The notes under the pieces: generated by a model
What the model saw: only the letters and a program-made list of their open reading frames with translations
Told to the model about the DNA's origin: nothing
Databases searched by the model: none
From: an uncultured Christensenella sp.
GTDB taxonomy: Bacteria > Bacillota > Clostridia > Christensenellales > DTU072
DNA length: 8,880 bases
NCBI GenBank assembly: GCA_905210905.1
Contig: CAJLYQ010000070.1
Coordinates: forward strand, 1-8,880
Direction: 5' to 3'
Made by a program: the position numbers and the translations under genes
Part shown: one piece after another, positions 1-6,676 of the stretch
Layout: each line of letters begins with the position of its first letter
Numbering within the stretch: the stretch's first letter is position 1

Positions 1-50
1 TTTTTTACGCCCATTGCATAATTAAAAAACGAGTTAAATAAGCGATAAGG

Positions 51-467
51 CTATCTCAATATCACGTTATGGGATACCGCACACACCTTTTCGCCTTCGG
101 TAAGCACTATGTCTTCGGCGTGCTCGAACTCTCTTACGAAGTCGCCTATTCTTAGATTAAACCTGTCCGTTCCTTCCTTTGCCGAAAGAACCGTGTATTT
201 GCCGGGAATAATCTTCCCTTTCTTTTCCACGACGTAAGTTACGCCTCGGACGAGAACCACGTCGCCGTCCGTATGCGTGATTTTTACTTCACCGTTTTCC
301 GTCGTTTCCTTTTCGTCAAAGGTATATCTTACTCCTTTTTTAACGAACACGTTGTCCGCTTTGCCGCCGGGTTTTTTATTAAGTTTAGCCGCCATCACGG
401 CAATAACCACGCTAAGCACGACAAGCAGTACGCTTTCGCATATAATCACTATTTTTTCAGGCGTCAT
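51..467 (-). CDS. Small single-pass membrane protein, unknown family
   Basis: This 138-residue protein is not from a family I can name. Residues 5-27 form one hydrophobic membrane segment with few charges before it and KLNKK after it, so the rest (about 110 residues) may lie on the side of the positive residues, probably the cytoplasm. The soluble part is rich in alternating hydrophobic and charged residues, typical of beta strands, and contains two similar strands, VFVKKGVRYTF (40-50) and VVLVRGVTYVV (70-80). The end (PGKYTV at 88-93, then a Gly-Asp turn and LTEGEKV at 122-128) resembles small beta-sandwich repeats of secreted Gram-positive proteins; this is only a resemblance. I chose the ATG at 467 because GGAGG at 480-476 lies 8 bases upstream; the GTG at 476 sits inside that ribosome binding site. 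It follows the zinc-ribbon gene by one base and is the last gene of the SPFH operon, which suggests a role with those two proteins. Confidence 0.8.
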   Translation of the reverse strand: MTPEKIVIICESVLLVVLSVVIAVMAAKLNKKPGGKADNVFVKKGVRYTFDEKETTENGEVKITHTDGDVVLVRGVTYVVEKKGKIIPGKYTVLSAKEGTDRFNLRIGDFVREFEHAEDIVLTEGEKVCAVSHNVILR

Positions 468-468
468 A

Positions 469-1593
469 CTAATCACCTCCGTATGTGACGAATAAGTACA
501 CTATCAGCGCAATCGCACCCAGAATTCCGATAACGAGCGAGCCTACTTTAAGCGGCGAAATCGGAACTTTTCCGGCAACTTTGCCGTTTCTGCCGTTTAC
601 GAAAAAGTTATAGATTTTCTTCTTAAATCCGTAATGTCCGATATACATCGGAAGCAAAACGTACTTATAAGTGACGTTTTTACAATGCATATTTGCGTCG
701 AACGAGCAAATTTCGTCGTAAACGTATCCGCTCAGAATTTGCTCTTTTACGTTGTCGTACATTATATTCCGCGCGACTTTCCAGCACGCTTTTCCGTCAC
801 GATTGTACTGCGTTGCGGTAAATCCGTATAGATAATCTTCCGAGTATTTTTGCGAATTGTTCGTATCGTACGGCTGCAAATCGTTGAGCGTTTTTTGTCG
901 GATATTGTCGGCGGCTTGCACAAGAACGTCGTCGAAACTTCTCTTATGCGTACCCGAAATCGGAAAATATTCCACTCTCCGCTCGGTCAACTGCTTGCCG
1001 TCCACGGTTTTCGTGACGTAATAGTATCTGCCCAGCACGCCCTCGTACTCGGTATACGTATCCGCGTCAAACGTAAACGCAGGCGAATAGTTGCCGTGCA
1101 TTCCTTCGGGTTTTACGCTCTTTTTGAACTTGGACGGCGCAAAAACTTTCTTTTTCGCCCAACCCACGACGCGTTCTTTCGCTTGTTCTTTAGTAAGTAA
1201 AAACGGCAAAACCGCGTCCGGGCGCATACCGCTCATCTCTTCGCACTCTACCACGTTGCTCGTTCCGCAAAACGGACATTCTTTGCTTATCTCCGAACGG
1301 GCAATAACCGTCGTCGCGCCGCAGTTGGTACAACGGAAAACTCTCGTTTCTTTCGACCAGGTCGCCACCGAGTTATCGAACAGAAAATTAGCGTCTTTTT
1401 CTTCGCAAAAGTCGTTTTCTTCGAGTTTAACTCCTTCTCCGCAATACGGACACTTCAATCCGTGCGTTTCGGGCGAATAAACCATATTCGCTCCGCAAGA
1501 CGGACATTTTTTAATTTTCGTTTCCGCATTTTTGTCTTCGTCGATTTTTTGTTTTGCAGCAAACAAATTGTCGACTTCTTCCGGTCTGTTCAT
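469..1593 (-). CDS. Zinc-ribbon membrane protein, YdjG-like (TFIIB-type zinc ribbon)
   Basis: A 374-residue protein with two four-cysteine zinc ribbons near its N-terminus: C30-x2-C33 with C48-x2-C51, and C88-x2-C91 with C106-x2-C109. The middle (about 125-340) is a mixed, Tyr-rich globular domain with no motif I recognise. Residues about 349-369 form a single hydrophobic membrane segment ending in YGGD, so it is probably a tail-anchored protein with its bulk in the cytoplasm. Database entries of this kind are usually named TFIIB-type zinc ribbon-containing protein; the name reflects the metal site and does not imply transcription. Bacillus subtilis YdjG, in the pspA-ydjGHI operon, has similar size and layout and sits beside an SPFH protein, as here. 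The start at 1593 is supported by GGAGAG at 1604-1599. The gene starts 12 bases after the SPFH gene stop and its last codons carry the ribosome binding site of the next gene. Function as a membrane partner of the SPFH protein is inferred from family and context. Confidence 0.85.
   Translation of the reverse strand: MNRPEEVDNLFAAKQKIDEDKNAETKIKKCPSCGANMVYSPETHGLKCPYCGEGVKLEENDFCEEKDANFLFDNSVATWSKETRVFRCTNCGATTVIARSEISKECPFCGTSNVVECEEMSGMRPDAVLPFLLTKEQAKERVVGWAKKKVFAPSKFKKSVKPEGMHGNYSPAFTFDADTYTEYEGVLGRYYYVTKTVDGKQLTERRVEYFPISGTHKRSFDDVLVQAADNIRQKTLNDLQPYDTNNSQKYSEDYLYGFTATQYNRDGKACWKVARNIMYDNVKEQILSGYVYDEICSFDANMHCKNVTYKYVLLPMYIGHYGFKKKIYNFFVNGRNGKVAGKVPISPLKVGSLVIGILGAIALIVYLFVTYGGD
476..480 (-). 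promoter_or_regulatory. Ribosome binding site inside the upstream gene, deciding the start of the 138-residue gene
   Basis: The perfect GGAGG formed by the last Gly-Gly codons of the zinc-ribbon gene (Y-G-G-D-stop) lies 8 bases before the ATG at 467. The stop TAG (471-469) and this ATG are separated by one base. A ribosome ending the first gene is in place to start the second, so coupled translation is likely. The site also argues against the in-frame GTG at 476 as the start. Confidence 0.8.
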
Positions 1594-1605
1594 TCGTTCT
1601 CTCCG

Positions 1606-2622
1606 TTAAATCTTCTCTCCGCATTCGGGGCAGAACTTCGTGCCGGGTTTGAACTTCGTTCCGCACTTGGGACAAACCGTCTTGATAGCGTAACCGCATT
1701 CGGGACAGAATTTGCTCTTAGCCGAAATATCCGCGCGACACGACGGACACTTAATCGTGCTTTCTTCGGCTGCGGGAGCGGACGTAGCCATATTGCCGAA
1801 CAGATGTCCCATCTGCATTCCCATTCCCACGCCCATTCCTGCGCCCATCGCCGAGCCTGCCATTCCCGGGTTTTTCGCGGCGTCGCGCAAAGCGTCCGCT
1901 TGCGCTTTCTTTACGTAAATATCCATATTCTTGCCCAGAATTCCCAACGTCGTGCTTTCGTCCAACGCCTTTTCGAGCGCTTCGGGCATAGAAAAGTTTT
2001 CAAAGTTAAACGCAGGAATTTCCACGCCTACCGTTTTTAATGCTTCGGTAAGTTGTTTCGCCACGATCTCGCCGAGTTCGATAAGGTTTCCCGCCATGTC
2101 GAGAACGGGAATTTTGCTCTCGCCGATGATGTCGGTAATGCGAGTAACGACCATGCTCCTGAGCCATTCGGATATGTCTGCCGTCTTGTAAGTGGGAACC
2201 GTCCCGGACAACTCTTTCATAAACACGTACGGATCGGTCACACTGAACGAATACGTACCGAACGCGCGCACTCTGACCGCACCGTAATCCGCGTCACGGA
2301 TCATAATCGGATTTTTCGTGCCCCATTTTTGGTTGGTAAATTGTTTTGTATTGACGAAGAAAACGTCGGACTTGAACGGCGATTCGAAACCGTATTTCCA
2401 ACTCATAAGTTTGGTAAGAATCGGCACGTTGTCGGTATCTAGCGTGTAATAACCCGGCAGGAAAACGTCCGCCATTCTGCCCTTATCGCAGAAAATACAC
2501 GCCTGACTTTCACGAACGGTCAGTTTCGATCCGCGCGTGATATAATCTTTTTTCATATCGTAACGGTACACGATCGTGTCCGTCGTATTGTCTTTCCATT
2601 CGACCAGTTTAAGAATACCCAT
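1606..2622 (-). CDS. SPFH-domain protein with C-terminal double zinc ribbon, YdjI-like
   Basis: A 338-residue cytoplasmic protein of the SPFH / virion core protein type. The N-terminal two thirds (about 1-245) carries the SPFH-like core: an early strand with V-E-W-K, the FLPGYYTL turn at 54-61, VRAFGTYSFSVTDP at 118-131, and a helical part up to the A-Q-A-D-A region at 240. There is no hydrophobic N-terminal anchor, unlike flotillin, so membrane contact would be peripheral or through a partner. Residues 252-278 form a Gly/Met-rich flexible hinge. The end is a double zinc ribbon: C292/C295 with C306/C309 and C317/C320 with C331/C334. Bacillus subtilis YdjI has the same domain order and is needed to bring PspA to the membrane; that role here is inference. 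The start is supported by CGAGGT at 2636-2631, and a good promoter lies upstream. It is first in a three-gene operon followed by two membrane proteins. Alternative function: a general SPFH scaffold unrelated to PspA. Confidence 0.88.
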   Translation of the reverse strand: MGILKLVEWKDNTTDTIVYRYDMKKDYITRGSKLTVRESQACIFCDKGRMADVFLPGYYTLDTDNVPILTKLMSWKYGFESPFKSDVFFVNTKQFTNQKWGTKNPIMIRDADYGAVRVRAFGTYSFSVTDPYVFMKELSGTVPTYKTADISEWLRSMVVTRITDIIGESKIPVLDMAGNLIELGEIVAKQLTEALKTVGVEIPAFNFENFSMPEALEKALDESTTLGILGKNMDIYVKKAQADALRDAAKNPGMAGSAMGAGMGVGMGMQMGHLFGNMATSAPAAEESTIKCPSCRADISAKSKFCPECGYAIKTVCPKCGTKFKPGTKFCPECGEKI

Positions 2623-2658
2623 AAAGATATACCTCGTTTTATTTTATTTGATAGACTA

Positions 2659-2688
2659 ATGATATACTAAAACACAGCCTTTTGTCAA
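2659..2688 (-). promoter_or_regulatory. Sigma-70-type promoter of the SPFH operon
   Basis: On the - strand a perfect -35 TTGACA (2688-2683) is followed by TATATC (2666-2661) at 16 bases or TATCAT (2664-2659) at 18 bases as the -10. The region then stays AT-rich up to the ribosome binding site CGAGGT (2636-2631) and the ATG at 2622. The leader would be about 30 bases. This looks like a housekeeping promoter. I see no sigma-W-type -35 (TGAAAC) here, although B. subtilis ydjGHI is under sigma-W. Confidence 0.7.
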
Positions 2689-2700
2689 CATCGGCGAGAT

Positions 2701-2729
2701 AAAAAACGCGCCCCAAAGTCCGAGCGCGT
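2701..2729 (-). terminator. Rho-independent terminator after the lipoprotein gene
   Basis: On the - strand the arms ACGCGCTC (2729-2722) and GGGCGCGT (2713-2706) pair over 8 positions with one G-U, around an 8-base loop, and are followed directly by a run of T (2705-2701). It begins 23 bases behind the stop codon of the 1299-residue gene. On the + strand no T run follows, so it works only for the leftward transcript. It ends 12 bases before the -35 of the next operon, which separates the two transcription units. Confidence 0.88.
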
Positions 2730-2752
2730 CCGTTTAACCTTTTTTTATAATC

Positions 2753-5700
2753 TCAGGCAAGTTTACTGATAACGTACCTTCCGCTTGCGCCGCACTTTTC
2801 GAAATAATTCTTATAGGTCGTTTCGTCCGCGCCGACTTTAATAACAAAGGTAATCACCGCGCCCCCGGTAGCGAAAACCGTCAAAGCGGAGCGTGTCGGA
2901 GGCGTAAGGCTCCCGAACGTGATTTTCGTAAGGGCGGAACAGTTCAAAAACGCGTTTGCCGCGATATAATCGACGTTTTCCGGAACGATAAAAGAAGTAA
3001 TTTCGCCGCTTGAATCAAAGCAGTTTTCCCCTATTTCGGTAACGCAGTTTCCGATGAAAATACTTTCCGCTTTCGTCGAAGAAAATGCCTTTTTACCGAG
3101 TTTTTTCACCGTGTTCGGCAAAGTGATTTTTTTACCTGAAAAGCCGTAAAACGCTTCTTCGATTACTTCGGCATAAGCGGAGTTTCTTTCAAATTCCAAC
3201 TCGTTTATCCCCGACCGATAAAACGCTCTTCTTCCGATAAAGGTCACCGAAGCGGGCACGACGAATTTTTGTCCGTCTTCGGCAAATAAATTAACGGTTT
3301 CCGCAAAGGCGAAAGTTCCGATTTTTGTAATAGCGGACGGTAAAAGCACTTCTTTACCGTTGTAATTTGCAAACGAATAATCGCTTATTTCCGTAATTTT
3401 CGTTTCTCTTAAATCAACTGACGCGAATACGCCTTTGAATGCGGTTTGTCCTATCGAAGTAAGTCCTTTTCCGAGAGAAATCCTTTCAAGACCCGTCGCT
3501 CCGCCGAATGCGTTATCCGTTAAAACGAAGTCGTTTTCCGAAATAAGGGACACCACCTTAAGCGCGGCTTTTCCTATGCTCGCGTCGAAGTAATAACTTA
3601 ACGCGACCGCTTGTCCTTCGCTTCCCAAAAGCGACGGCAAAACAAGGCTTTCCAAAGCGACGCAACTCTTGAACGCCCACTCTCCTATCGATTTGATTTT
3701 CGATAAATCCGCTTTGAAATTCGTAAGGGAAGAACAGCCCGAAAACGCTTCTTTCCCTATAGAAACGACCGGCGTAAGGTACTCGACTTCCCTTACGTAA
3801 TCCGCTCCGTAATAAAGACGGGAAGATATTTCTTCGTCCTGTCTTACGATCACTTTCAGTTCGACCGGTTTTCCCGAACCGAACGCGTCGGTAAGTCTTC
3901 CTTCGGGCAGAACGTCGAGCGAACAAAAACTGATTTGTTCGAGTCTATACATTCCCCAAAATGCGTTTTTAGGTATCAAAACAACGCTGTCGGGAATAAC
4001 CAAAGTCGTCACCGAACTGTTTTCAAACATTCTTGCGGCAATTTCCGTCGTACCGGAAGGAATTTCCGCGACGGGAGATTTGCGCTTGTATTCGGTCATA
4101 ATCGTAGTCCCGACTTTGTAAGTAAATTCGTCGGCGTTGTAAGTGTAAATCGACACGTTTTCAAACTTCGAGTCGCCGATTAAAACGTAGTTGTTTTTCT
4201 TCTCCGCGACGAGTTCTACCGTAGCGGTTCCGTCGGATAAAAACGTCACGATTTTTTTAATCTCTTTTTCGTATTCGGTCGAGCCGAAAATTATCTTAAT
4301 TTTGTCGCTTATCGCCCCTGTATTAACCACGAATTGATCGGGTACGGTCGTTCCGGTAAGATCGATTTGCATCGGATTAAGGCTTATCGCCGTCTTGAAA
4401 GTATAATCTTCGTAGTTTGTTTCGTCCGCGTTGAACACCGCTTCCGCAACGAATTCTCTGCCCGTAACCGTCGTTTTGTCCGCTCCGTATCTGAGCACGA
4501 GTTCTCCTATTTCTTCGCGCGGATACGACCATTTTATATACTCCGCCATATAGTCGACGAAGGCTATTTCTTTGAGCATCATTCCGTGGCGGTACGTCTT
4601 CCCTTCTTCGGTTTTTACCTTTCTTTCGTCAAATTGCTCTGCGGTGTATTTTGCCTTGTTTATCACGAAAACCGCAGTTAATTCCGTTACTTCGTTTTCG
4701 CCGATTACAAACTTAAAATCGCCTTTTTCGTTCTTTCCTTTTTCGTAGTAAAACACGGCGGTAATCGCATATTTGCCTGCGCTTTTTATCGGCTCGGCAA
4801 CTTCGTTTCCGCTCTTGTCAACGTATTCGACGCTTACCGATTCGGGTAAGGTTTTTCCGCTTTTTATAGTAATTTCGGGAGTTATTCCTACGCCGTCGTA
4901 CGTTTTGGTTACGCCGTTAAACTCCACTCCGTCAAGAATAATCGTATCGGGTTTAACGATAAAATATTTGGTTACGGCAGGTATTTTTTCGTAGTTATCC
5001 CCTATTTTTGCGTCCTTAAAAGTAAGTTCCGCGCGGATTTCGTAACTCCCTGCGTGAAGCACTTCTTCCGATAAATTTCCGTTGCGTTTTATCGAATACG
5101 TTACGTTCAGTTCTTCCGGAACTACGGCAAGACCGAATGCGGTCGCCGTGCCGTCGTAGACTTTTTCTTCTTCGCTTTGCGCGAATTTTAGTCCGCTTAC
5201 GTCGTATTTTGCTTGTTTAACGGTAATCGCAAGATAGGGTTTTGCTGGTTCGTTGTAGTTTTTATCGAACCCTTCGGGCATTTCGTAAGTTGCGGTTATC
5301 GCATATTTACCCACCGTCAGCAATCCGCCGCACTCTTCGAGCGAAACCGTTTTCCCGCCGATTTTTATTTCGAGTTTAGTTTCGTACCGTCCGAAAAACT
5401 CGTTTTTAACGCCGTTCGGCGCGCCGTTTTCGATGTTTAATCCGTAAACCGTTCCACCGTCGGTTATTCTCGTTCCGTAAACTATCTCGCTTATCGAATT
5501 GCCCTGTCCGTCACGCAAAACGAGCGATCCCGTTTCCAGATCCGCTTTCTTTATCCTTACCGGAACGCAGAAATACTGCGAAACGTATTTACCGTCGCTT
5601 TCGGTGAAAATCGCCTCTTCGCTTTCTGTCAAAAACAGGTAGTTCTTTTCTGTCGATTCGTCGGCAACGATCCTCACGTAGTATTCGTAAGTGCCTGCGT

Positions 5701-6652
5701 CGACGAATTCGGGCGCGGTGATTTTCGCGTACCCGTCGCCGTTCTTTTCGTAGTATTCCGCTTTCGCTCCGCTCGGCAGCCCTGCCACGGACGCCACGAC
5801 TTTTTCTCCGTCGTAAACCTTGTCCACGCCGCAGTCGGGAAGTAAAACGTGCCCTTTTTCGATGGTATATTTGCAACTGAGCGAGCCGATTTCTTCGTAG
5901 TTCGGGTTGCTCCCTTCGAAAATCGCCGTCGCAACATACGAGCCGACTTCTTTCGCAGAGTTGTTTTTATACGTTACGCTCACCCCTTCGGGCAGCGTTC
6001 CGGAAAGGGAAACCACTTGATTTTTGCCGTTATAACGGAGCGTTCTCGACGGAAAAGAAACCGCCGACATATCGTAACGAGCCTTCTGTATCGTAAGCGT
6101 CGCCGTTAAATCGTCACATTCCAGAACGTAACCGTCGGGCAAAGTGACCGTTGCGGTAACTTCGTACGTTCCGGCTTCCGTCGCACCGTTGAATTCCTTG
6201 CCGCCGCAAGCGTATTTTACGGTAGTGCCTTCGGGAACCGTTCCCGTGGGGTTAATAAAAAACGTTCCGCCGTCGTAAACCGCGGTCGTGTCGGGAAAAG
6301 CAAGTTTAACTTTCGTTCCGATACCCACCGTCACTTCGATACGCACGGTAAACTCCTCGGCGGTTGCGATAACCGCGCCTTTGCCTTCTTTTATCCCTTT
6401 CAGTTTGTTGCCTTTAAGTTGCAGTACGTCCGGGTTCTCCACGGAAAAAGAAACTTTCCCGTTCCCTTCTTTAACCACGAGCGAGTTTACGTCGATCGTT
6501 TGGTCGGGTTTTATAGAAACCGCTTCGTTTTTCGCTTTAAGCGCGGTAACCGTTCCGCCGCAACCGAAAAAAAGTGCGGCGAAAATAACCGTTATCGCCG
6601 CGACAAGCATTTTTATTGCCAAACTTTTTTTATCGAAAAATTTCTTTTTCAC
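2753..6652 (-). CDS. Large surface lipoprotein: Ig-like domain, MBG-like repeats and BspA-like LRR_5 domain
   Basis: A 1299-residue exported protein. The signal peptide has a Lys-rich start (1-14), a hydrophobic core (15-29) and a probable lipidated Cys31 in FFGC; Phe at -3 is unusual for a lipobox. Domains in order: a BIG2-like Ig domain (about 36-110), about six MBG-like beta repeats (about 115-667) marked by KxYDG, LPEGVxVxY and AGxYxxTA motifs and by linkers such as IQKARYDMS, VKQAKYDVS and INKAKYTAE, a less typical stretch (668-850), and a C-terminal LRR_5 block (about 853-1260) with repeats like LPxxVxxIGxxAFxxC. No LPXTG motif, SLH domain or C-terminal membrane segment is present, so lipid anchoring is the only visible attachment. 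Such proteins act in adhesion or binding at the cell surface; the ligand is unknown. The start is GTG at 6652, with GGAG at 6661-6658, five bases upstream. It lies 24 bases after galT with no terminator between, so it is probably co-transcribed, and it ends at a strong terminator. Confidence 0.88.
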   Translation of the reverse strand: MKKKFFDKKSLAIKMLVAAITVIFAALFFGCGGTVTALKAKNEAVSIKPDQTIDVNSLVVKEGNGKVSFSVENPDVLQLKGNKLKGIKEGKGAVIATAEEFTVRIEVTVGIGTKVKLAFPDTTAVYDGGTFFINPTGTVPEGTTVKYACGGKEFNGATEAGTYEVTATVTLPDGYVLECDDLTATLTIQKARYDMSAVSFPSRTLRYNGKNQVVSLSGTLPEGVSVTYKNNSAKEVGSYVATAIFEGSNPNYEEIGSLSCKYTIEKGHVLLPDCGVDKVYDGEKVVASVAGLPSGAKAEYYEKNGDGYAKITAPEFVDAGTYEYYVRIVADESTEKNYLFLTESEEAIFTESDGKYVSQYFCVPVRIKKADLETGSLVLRDGQGNSISEIVYGTRITDGGTVYGLNIENGAPNGVKNEFFGRYETKLEIKIGGKTVSLEECGGLLTVGKYAITATYEMPEGFDKNYNEPAKPYLAITVKQAKYDVSGLKFAQSEEEKVYDGTATAFGLAVVPEELNVTYSIKRNGNLSEEVLHAGSYEIRAELTFKDAKIGDNYEKIPAVTKYFIVKPDTIILDGVEFNGVTKTYDGVGITPEITIKSGKTLPESVSVEYVDKSGNEVAEPIKSAGKYAITAVFYYEKGKNEKGDFKFVIGENEVTELTAVFVINKAKYTAEQFDERKVKTEEGKTYRHGMMLKEIAFVDYMAEYIKWSYPREEIGELVLRYGADKTTVTGREFVAEAVFNADETNYEDYTFKTAISLNPMQIDLTGTTVPDQFVVNTGAISDKIKIIFGSTEYEKEIKKIVTFLSDGTATVELVAEKKNNYVLIGDSKFENVSIYTYNADEFTYKVGTTIMTEYKRKSPVAEIPSGTTEIAARMFENSSVTTLVIPDSVVLIPKNAFWGMYRLEQISFCSLDVLPEGRLTDAFGSGKPVELKVIVRQDEEISSRLYYGADYVREVEYLTPVVSIGKEAFSGCSSLTNFKADLSKIKSIGEWAFKSCVALESLVLPSLLGSEGQAVALSYYFDASIGKAALKVVSLISENDFVLTDNAFGGATGLERISLGKGLTSIGQTAFKGVFASVDLRETKITEISDYSFANYNGKEVLLPSAITKIGTFAFAETVNLFAEDGQKFVVPASVTFIGRRAFYRSGINELEFERNSAYAEVIEEAFYGFSGKKITLPNTVKKLGKKAFSSTKAESIFIGNCVTEIGENCFDSSGEITSFIVPENVDYIAANAFLNCSALTKITFGSLTPPTRSALTVFATGGAVITFVIKVGADETTYKNYFEKCGASGRYVISKLA
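2873..4096 (-). repeat. LRR_5 (BspA-like) repeat block in the lipoprotein
   Basis: Residues about 853-1260 of the lipoprotein repeat a 20-25 residue unit with the pattern IPxxVxxIxxxAFxxCxxLxxL. Examples are VIPDSVVLIPKNAFWGM (885-901), VSIGKEAFSGCSSL (963-976), KSIGEWAFKSCVALESL (987-1003), LPNTVKKLGKKAFSSTK (1178-1194) and VPENVDYIAANAFLNCSAL (1223-1241). The block is interrupted by less regular stretches at about 905-960 and 1005-1045. It ends in a TPPT segment and a short tail with YKNYFEKCG, which is how many BspA-like proteins end. The copies differ at many positions, so no recent duplication is visible. Confidence 0.85.
4652..6310 (-). repeat. Tandem MBG-like beta repeats in the lipoprotein
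   Basis: Residues about 115-667 hold about six diverged copies of an 80-110 residue beta module. Boundaries can be placed near 115, 189, 268, 369, 481 and 568. Each copy tends to have a Y-x-G or Y-D-G strand near its start (for example VYDG at 279-282, 498-501 and TYDG at 584-587), a PEGVSVTY-like strand, an AGxYxxTA strand and a final YTIxK or VINKA strand. This matches the pattern of MBG domains found in large adhesins of Gram-positive bacteria. They probably form a stalk that holds the LRR block away from the membrane; this is inferred from the layout. Confidence 0.75.
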
Positions 6653-6657
6653 CGCTT

Positions 6658-6661
6658 CTCC
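6658..6661 (-). promoter_or_regulatory. Ribosome binding site supporting the GTG start of the lipoprotein gene
   Basis: GGAG on the - strand lies five bases before the GTG at 6652. No in-frame ATG near this site gives an equally complete signal peptide, because the Lys-rich n-region begins right after the GTG. The site sits within the 24-base gap behind galT. Confidence 0.75.
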
Positions 6662-6676
6662 TTAAGCCGAAACCCG

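Noticed and set aside
1..50. Possible terminator or start of a further gene left of the 138-residue gene
   Set aside because: The - strand shows a T6 run but no stable hairpin before it, and the ATG at 15-13 near the edge has no ribosome binding site; too little sequence to support either.
1462..2040. Open frame of 192 residues on the + strand opposite the SPFH and zinc-ribbon genes
   Set aside because: It is a mirror of the real genes; the composition (many Arg, His, Phe) follows from the coding strand and no motif is seen.
4652..6310. Recent duplication of the MBG-like repeats at DNA level
   Set aside because: The copies share only short protein motifs and differ in length; no long identical DNA segments were seen, so the repeats are old.
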